A DNA stretch of 9,692 bases from CBDCWA01 sp046048295 (lineage in GTDB: Bacteria > Pseudomonadota > Alphaproteobacteria > Rhizobiales > Hyphomicrobiaceae): the NCBI GenBank assembly GCA_046048295.1, contig JBJOGJ010000147.1, forward strand, positions 1-9,692, given 5' to 3'. A program made the translations under genes and the position numbers. The notes under the pieces are model-generated. The model had not been told where the DNA came from and searched no databases. It was given only the letters and a program-made list of their open reading frames with translations. Positions within the stretch are counted from its first letter, which is position 1, and every line of letters starts with the position of its first letter. This document shows, piece by piece, positions 5,740 to 9,692 of the stretch.

Positions 5740-7260
5740 TCAGGCGATGCGGGCGGCCTCGACCTTGCCGACGGCGGTCGAGGTCGGGAAGACGAGCGAC
5801 TTGATGACGACAGGCACGGCGCCGGATGCCTCGAGCAACTCACCGATGTCGATGAAGTCGAACTCCTTCAGGTTTATGCCGTCGATGGAGACGACCGGGC
5901 AGCCGAGCTTTGCCTCTTCCGAGCAGTGGATACCGATCAGGCCGCCGACGTCGCCGTCGCCAACGAGGACCAGCGGGTGGCCGTTCTTCAAATGCAGCGC
6001 GAGGCCCTTTGCTACGCCCTTGGCGAAGTCGTCGAGGCGGCGGAAGGTGGCCGAGCCGTCCCAGCGGTAGCACATGGCGACAGCCTGCTCGCCGGTGTGG
6101 AGATCGAGGCGCTTCAGTGCGACGTCGATTGCCGCGGCGATGGCATCCTGTTCGAGCACGTCGGCTGCGAGCGGAAGGTCGGGCACGATGACCGGTACGT
6201 TCCGCAAGGGCAGGATCGAGTGCGGATCGACGAAGATGGTCGAGCCGGAAACCTGGATGGTGTACTGGGAGGCGCCGACGACCGTGGCGCGGATGCCCTG
6301 GTCGGGTTGCTCGATGGGGACGCCCCACTTCTCGATGCGGGCGCGGACCGCCTTGCCCAGTGCGGGACCAAGGTCGCCAAAGCCGCTCTTCTCGCGGTCG
6401 TAGATGAATTCGGAGACGCCGCCGGAGAAGGTGATCTTGTCCGGTTTCCTTGCGTCAGAAATCTTGTCAAGGCGGAGAAGGCTCTCGGTTTCCGGAGTTA
6501 GCGAGGCTTCGGAAAGGCACTCGAACAAACGGTCGGCCATACGATTTACGATCCGGTCGGTGTCCTCTTCCGACAGGGTTACCCCGATGTCGAGGTCGAG
6601 GCCGAACTCTTTTCCGAAGCGCTTGCCGGATTCCTCGATGCGGGTGATGCGTCGATTGTCATCGACGGTGATGACACGGGCGCCGACATCGATGGCTGTC
6701 ATGGCGCAGAGTTCGCCTTTGTTGCAGACGGCAATCTTGGAAGTGCCACCACCGATGTCGATGTTCATGACCCGGTTCTGCTCACGTATCGAGCGGGCGA
6801 CGGCGCCGGAACCGTAGGCGGCGAGCGTAGTCTCAAGGCCGTCGCCGGCCGAAACGGAAACAAATTTTCCGGCTTCGGCTGCAAACAACTCGCCGATGGC
6901 GCGGGCGTTGGAGCGACGGACGGCGACGCCGGTCAGGATGAGCGCACCGGTGTCGATCTTGGCGGGTTCGACGCCGGCAAGACGGTATTGCTCGTTGACG
7001 AAGGCGCCGAGGCGGTCGGCGTCGATGGACATGTCGCCGGCGTATGGCGTGAGAAGAACGTCCGACTCATGGAAGACCTCGCGCTCGGTGACGACGTAGC
7101 GGTTGTCGAGCCGTTCCAGCAGCAAACGGGAGAACACGAGGTGCGAGGTGGAGGAACCGATATCGACGCCGACACTGGTCAACTCGATTTCGTCCTCGCC
7201 TTCGAGACTGCGTCCGGCATTCGAGAAAAAGACGCGCCCGCCCTGCGGTTCCTCCAACAT
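5740..7260 (-). CDS. EutA-family actin-like ATPase (reactivating-factor type)
   Basis: EutA reactivates the B12-dependent ethanolamine ammonia-lyase by ATP-driven exchange of damaged cofactor. This 506-residue protein matches EutA along its length (E. coli EutA is somewhat shorter). Visible are the ASKHA-ATPase motifs: phosphate 1 VGVDIGSSTSHLVFSRL (30-46), phosphate 2 VMNIDIGGGTSKIAV (164-178) and adenosine loop ITFSGGVSEF (276-285). EutA-specific stretches include TGALILTGVAVRRSNAR (104-120), GSTIFVD, LPLRNVPV and a C-terminal FIDIG followed by VPVVIKSLVFP. About 28 extra residues precede the first strand. ATG 7260 follows AAAGGGAACACCCT. It lies 103 bp after the bicupin on the same strand. 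No eutB, eutC or other B12 enzyme gene is visible, so the client protein is unknown and the symbol eutA is not assigned. The fold and family are sure; the function here is inferred. Confidence 0.88.
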   Translation of the reverse strand: MLEEPQGGRVFFSNAGRSLEGEDEIELTSVGVDIGSSTSHLVFSRLLLERLDNRYVVTEREVFHESDVLLTPYAGDMSIDADRLGAFVNEQYRLAGVEPAKIDTGALILTGVAVRRSNARAIGELFAAEAGKFVSVSAGDGLETTLAAYGSGAVARSIREQNRVMNIDIGGGTSKIAVCNKGELCAMTAIDVGARVITVDDNRRITRIEESGKRFGKEFGLDLDIGVTLSEEDTDRIVNRMADRLFECLSEASLTPETESLLRLDKISDARKPDKITFSGGVSEFIYDREKSGFGDLGPALGKAVRARIEKWGVPIEQPDQGIRATVVGASQYTIQVSGSTIFVDPHSILPLRNVPVIVPDLPLAADVLEQDAIAAAIDVALKRLDLHTGEQAVAMCYRWDGSATFRRLDDFAKGVAKGLALHLKNGHPLVLVGDGDVGGLIGIHCSEEAKLGCPVVSIDGINLKEFDFIDIGELLEASGAVPVVIKSLVFPTSTAVGKVEAARIA

Positions 7261-7307
7261 AGGGTGTTCCCTTTCTGGCTTGTTGCTTGGTTCGTTTCGG
7301 CATGCGA

Positions 7308-7327
7308 GCGGCGCCCGCAGGCGCCGC
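7308..7327 (-). other. Intercistronic hairpin between bicupin and EutA-like genes
   Basis: GCGGCGCC (7308-7315) and GGCGCCGC (7320-7327) form a perfect 8-bp stem with a 4-nt loop. On the minus strand it lies about 37 nt after the bicupin stop and about 48 nt before the EutA-like ATG. No U-tract follows, so it may protect or partly separate the two messages rather than end transcription. Confidence 0.5.
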
Positions 7328-7363
7328 CGGAGGGTCCAACGAAGATGCCCGCTGGGCAGTTCG

Positions 7364-8599
7364 TCAGACGACGTTCATGGTTTCTTTCTGCTCGTTCGGC
7401 TTCACGTACCACTTGGGATCCATGCGGCAGGTGACACCGTTCTGGCGCAGCGTCTCTTCGTACTCGGTCCGGAGGTAGGGATCCTCCATCCAGTAGGGAA
7501 TGGCGGTGCCGCCCTTGTCGACGTCGATGGCGGTATAGTCGGTATGCTTCTCGCCAGGTGCGCCAGGATCGCGGCCGGGGTTGTGAGGGCCGAACCAGGC
7601 GGTGAGGCGGAAGTCATCCTTGGAGACCGAGAAGTGCTGGTGGTACCAGCGTGCGCCGCCGGGGGCTGCGGTGACCAGGCCGATCGGCTCGTAGTCGAGG
7701 CGGCGGATCTGGTCCTGATGGCCGTTCTCCCAGGGGCGTTCGCCGCAGCGCTCAGGCCAGGAATAAGTGTAGCCCTTGCCCTTCAGGCAGACGAGGACTG
7801 CGGCAGAGGTGTGCGCGTGGCCCTTCGAGTAGCGGCCGTTCTCGTGCTGACCAATCCAGAAATAGAAGGTGTTGTTGGTCATGAACGGCTCGACGCGGCG
7901 GTAGCCGACGGAGCGACGGTTGTCGAGTGGGAGTTCGCAGTTGATGGCGTCGGGGATGAAGTTGGTCCGGCGCATGGCGAGGCCGCGAACAGGATCCGGC
8001 TCGATGTCGTCGTTCGGCTTGTAGAAGTCGTCGGCGCCGGAGAAGCGGTCCTTGAACACGAACGGGTTGTCGAACACGGCGTCCCTGTTTTGGAGCATGT
8101 TCAGGACGTTCGGTGCCGTGGTGCCTGCGAGCAGGAGCGCGCCACCGGAGGTGGCGTTGACAATACGGTGGTAGGCGTTCATCGGGATCGAGAACATCGA
8201 ACCCTTCTGCCACTCGAAGACATGCTTCTTGGTGTCGCCGTCGACCCACACCTCGGTCGAGCCACGGCCTTCGACGACGAGGAAGATCTCCTCATACATG
8301 TGCTTCTCGACGTTCAGGGCGCCGCCAGCGGGAACTTCGACCACGTAGCAGCCCCACTTCGTCTCCGTGCCGTAGAGCTGGATGAAGTGGCCGCGTCCGC
8401 CCATGCGCTTCCAATCATGGAGCGGAAGATCCTGGACTTTCGAGATGCCGATGTCCCGGAAAACGGGGAGACCTTCCGCTTCCATCCAGGCGTCATAAGG
8501 TGTCGGCTGCTTCTTGAATTCGCCAAGTCCAGCCTTCTTCAGGCCGCCGGGCTCGTGCCAATGGGTGACCTCGTCTTTTCCTGGGGCGTCGTGCGGCAC
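7364..8599 (-). CDS. Bicupin protein (gentisate-dioxygenase-like fold), found with EutA-like ATPase
   Basis: This 411-residue protein has two cupin barrels. The N-terminal one covers about 80-160: GGALNVEKHMYEE aligns with the HxH(x)3-4E motif but has Glu98 where the first His is usual, then H100, E104 and, in the second motif, IPMNAYHRIVN with H144. The C-terminal one covers about 245-335: KGHAHTSA gives H261 and H263 with no Glu, and PGGARWYHQHF gives H320 and H322. Both could hold a metal, the second more normally for His ligands. Related bicupins include gentisate-type ring-cleaving dioxygenases, but substrate and activity are open. As I recall, databases label some relatives ethanolamine ammonia-lyase-activating proteins, probably only from their EutA neighbours. 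The start is GTG 8599 behind a perfect AGGAGG six nt upstream; the frame is open further but that part is non-coding in character. It is followed by the EutA-like gene. Confidence 0.85.
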   Translation of the reverse strand: MPHDAPGKDEVTHWHEPGGLKKAGLGEFKKQPTPYDAWMEAEGLPVFRDIGISKVQDLPLHDWKRMGGRGHFIQLYGTETKWGCYVVEVPAGGALNVEKHMYEEIFLVVEGRGSTEVWVDGDTKKHVFEWQKGSMFSIPMNAYHRIVNATSGGALLLAGTTAPNVLNMLQNRDAVFDNPFVFKDRFSGADDFYKPNDDIEPDPVRGLAMRRTNFIPDAINCELPLDNRRSVGYRRVEPFMTNNTFYFWIGQHENGRYSKGHAHTSAAVLVCLKGKGYTYSWPERCGERPWENGHQDQIRRLDYEPIGLVTAAPGGARWYHQHFSVSKDDFRLTAWFGPHNPGRDPGAPGEKHTDYTAIDVDKGGTAIPYWMEDPYLRTEYEETLRQNGVTCRMDPKWYVKPNEQKETMNVV

Positions 8600-8661
8600 G
8601 TTTAACCTCCTCGGTTCCTGATTGAATGTCTTGTTTCGCCGGTCATTGTTCGAGAGCCGGC

Positions 8662-8702
8662 TGCAGGCGCAAGGGGGCGCTGCGGCATGCAGCGGGCCTG
8701 CA
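8662..8702 (-). promoter_or_regulatory. Nested stem-loop in the bicupin 5' leader
   Basis: An outer stem pairs TGCAGGC (8662-8668) with GCCTGCA (8696-8702), and an inner stem pairs CGCTGC (8678-8683) with GCAGCG (8689-8694) around GGCAT. The two stems, 7 and 6 bp, are separated by a 9-nt/1-nt internal loop. It lies between the promoter-like site and the ribosome site of the bicupin on the minus strand, so it would be in the mRNA leader. It matches no riboswitch class I recognise. Confidence 0.4.
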
Positions 8703-8713
8703 CCAAGCCTGCG

Positions 8714-8753
8714 TTGTCGCGCTACAAGTCCTAACAAATACCGCAATTGTCAA
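8714..8753 (-). promoter_or_regulatory. Candidate bicupin promoter with operator-like palindrome and CAATTGC element
   Basis: On the minus strand a perfect TTGACA (8753-8748) is a -35 candidate. It is part of TTGACAATTGC (8753-8743), the third copy of the element found before the aldolase gene. At 16-18 bp spacing the -10 region is a poor match (around GGACTTGT), which suggests need for an activator or a different start. A 14-bp near-palindrome, TTGTCGCGCTACAA (8714-8727, one mismatched pair), overlaps this -10 region and resembles a dimeric repressor site. Confidence 0.4.
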
Positions 8754-8779
8754 GGCCGCCGGCGGTCCCGAACAGGCTG

Positions 8780-8808
8780 AATCGCCGCCGTCCGAGGCGA
8801 TGGCGATT
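8780..8808 (-). terminator. Inverted repeat directly after the Rid-like stop codon
   Basis: AATCGCC (8780-8786) and GGCGATT (8802-8808) are exact inverted complements, with a further inner GCC/GGC pairing. The repeat abuts the stop codon of the Rid-like gene on the minus strand. No U-tract follows. It could be a weak terminator that separates the Rid-like gene from the bicupin promoter. Confidence 0.35.
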
Positions 8809-9495
8809 TCAGTGCAGTCGGGCGCTGACCTCGATCTCGACGCGCTTCTCGGGTGCCGAAAAGCCATCTACCACGGTGATGGAGAACGGGCATGGAAGCG
8901 AGGGGAGGCCCGCCATTGCCGCGTCGCGGCCGGCAGGGCTGTTCTCGCTCCTGGCAAGGAAGATCGACACCGCTGTCGTGAGGTCCCAGGACGTGCCGGC
9001 AATGTCCATGAAGCGGTCGAGATCGCGGCGGATACTGGAGAGCTGGTTGGTAAGCCCAGGCTCCTTGCTGGTGTCACCCGAGAAGAAGACCATTCTGTCG
9101 AACGACACGAACATTGGCGGCGTGATCGGTGGATCGTATTCCCGTATGATTTTCGTCGACCCGCGGTTTTCCGGCGCCATGACGAAGAGTTCGATCAGCA
9201 TGGATGCTCCGGCAGGCAGGTGAGCCGGCGCAATGAAGCTCGCGCTGGCTGCGCGAACGTCGCCGGAAAGCATCTCGCGGCGAATGTCGCTAGCGATCTG
9301 GCGGGTCGCAGCGTCGCGGGCCCAGAGCCGGCTTCGGGCCAAATGGCGAGTGTCGAGGCCGGCTTGCGTGGCAAGGGCCAGGGCGGCGGCGATCGCGGTG
9401 CGGCTTTCCGCGTCCGCGGAGGCGGTGGGCTCGCCAGAAACCGCTATGTGCAGGAGTGGGCGGCCCGACATCCAGGTCCAGGTCAGCTGTTGCAT
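8809..9495 (-). CDS. Tandem Rid-like (YjgF/YER057c/UK114 superfamily) protein
   Basis: RidA-type proteins are trimeric; the active ones hydrolyse reactive imines and enamines such as 2-aminoacrylate. This 228-residue protein looks like two such domains in a row. The second half (about 117-228) is clearest: MFVSFDRMVFFSGDTS (118-133) matches the family's V..G..v.lSGq.. strand, followed by a helix, SWDLTTAVSIFLA and the closing VEIEVSA. The first half (about 1-107) has a similar end, HLPAGASMLIELFVM. The Arg that binds the carboxylate in RidA (P-x-R-S before the final strands) is not evident in either half (PCPFS in the second), so it may not be an imine deaminase. The start ATG 9495 is placed behind GGAGGAG; ATG 9504 overlaps that site and is less likely. 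It is upstream of the bicupin on the same strand with a 209-bp gap. The family call is moderate. Confidence 0.68.
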   Translation of the reverse strand: MQQLTWTWMSGRPLLHIAVSGEPTASADAESRTAIAAALALATQAGLDTRHLARSRLWARDAATRQIASDIRREMLSGDVRAASASFIAPAHLPAGASMLIELFVMAPENRGSTKIIREYDPPITPPMFVSFDRMVFFSGDTSKEPGLTNQLSSIRRDLDRFMDIAGTSWDLTTAVSIFLARSENSPAGRDAAMAGLPSLPCPFSITVVDGFSAPEKRVEIEVSARLH

Positions 9496-9692
9496 TGACG
9501 TCATCTCCTCCAGTTCCCATCTGATAACCATACACAATGGTGATGCGCTGCAAAGCAGACTGCTGCCGGTGGAGGCAAAAATCGCTATCCGCCTGGGCTG
9601 GATTCTGGTAAATCGTCATCAAATGTAGGCGCCACGCGCGGTGATTGGATGAATTCCTCAGTGCGACTTGTGCGCTGGACCATGGCCAGGGA
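9496..9692. other. Region upstream of the Rid-like gene; no sure gene
   Basis: This stretch is lower in GC than its surroundings and probably holds the Rid-like gene's promoter. A short inverted repeat ACCAT (9527-9531) / ATGGT (9537-9541) lies about 32 bp upstream of ATG 9495 and is a weak operator candidate. On the minus strand a frame is open from 9692 to a TAG at 9585-9587 (35 codons), which could be the C-terminal end of another gene. On the plus strand an ATG at 9649 starts a frame open to the edge, without a good ribosome site. Neither can be decided from 108 and 44 nt. Confidence 0.3.

Noticed and set aside
5926..6501. A 191-codon plus-strand ORF opposite the EutA-like gene
   Set aside because: EutA motifs are clear on the minus strand throughout; this is its antisense shadow.
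5740..7260. Calling this region a eut (ethanolamine use) operon
   Set aside because: Only the EutA-like gene is present; no lyase subunits, transporter, microcompartment or EutR-type regulator is visible.
7103..8605. A 500-codon plus-strand ORF opposite the bicupin
   Set aside because: It is the mirror frame of a clear cupin gene in GC-rich DNA. Its translation is low-complexity Val/Ala/Gly/Arg text without motifs.
8600..8746. Extended bicupin starting at 8746
   Set aside because: A perfect AGGAGG sits 6 nt before GTG 8599, and the extension would swallow the promoter-like and hairpin elements; its translation looks non-coding.
8626..9498. A 290-codon plus-strand ORF opposite the Rid-like gene and the intergenic gap
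   Set aside because: It crosses the promoter-like gap and mirrors the Rid-like frame; its translation resembles no protein family.
9649..9692. A plus-strand gene starting at ATG 9649
   Set aside because: Only 44 nt are visible, there is no good ribosome site, and a minus-strand frame competes over the same bases.

Overview
The window is GC-rich bacterial DNA with dense genes, short intergenic gaps and many GTG/ATG starts behind clear AGGAGG-type ribosome sites. A btaA-btaB betaine-lipid pair, a P450 of the type common in environmental proteobacteria, and a DedA-type protein suggest an alphaproteobacterium, perhaps Hyphomicrobiales. The genus cannot be fixed from the sequence. There is no rRNA, tRNA, CRISPR array, transposase or phage gene, and no gene-free stretch longer than about 245 bp.

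Layout. On the minus strand, positions 1-656 hold the N-terminal half of a cytochrome P450 that runs off the left edge, with a strong stem-loop just before its start. Next come a 59-residue very basic protein of unknown function (763-942) and a short DedA/VTT-family membrane protein (1077-1580). A divergent intergenic region with a 10-C homopolymer, a promoter candidate and a large inverted repeat leads to a plus-strand operon: btaA (1824-3089), btaB (3112-3765) and an aldo/keto reductase (3792-4778). BtaA and BtaB together make the phosphorus-free lipid diacylglyceryl-N,N,N-trimethylhomoserine from diacylglycerol and S-adenosylmethionine. The reductase sits so close to btaB that it is probably co-transcribed, yet it has Asn where the family has its catalytic Tyr. 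A class II aldolase-fold gene follows on the same strand (4881-5639) after 102 bp.

Convergent to it, separated by a GC-rich hairpin, is a minus-strand set read from right to left: a tandem Rid-like protein (8809-9495), a bicupin (7364-8599) and an EutA-family actin-like ATPase (5740-7260). EutA normally reactivates the B12-dependent ethanolamine ammonia-lyase, but no lyase gene is visible here. The EutA-like, bicupin, Rid-like and aldolase-like genes look like parts of one catabolic module whose substrate is not evident. A shared TTKRCAATTGC element before the aldolase (twice) and before the bicupin (once) supports linked regulation.

The observations most worth following are the EutA-like module without a lyase, the repeated CAATTGC element, the Tyr-to-Asn reductase joined to the betaine-lipid operon, and the structured dyads before btaA, the P450 and the bicupin. 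All functional calls rest on reading motifs by eye; no database search was done.
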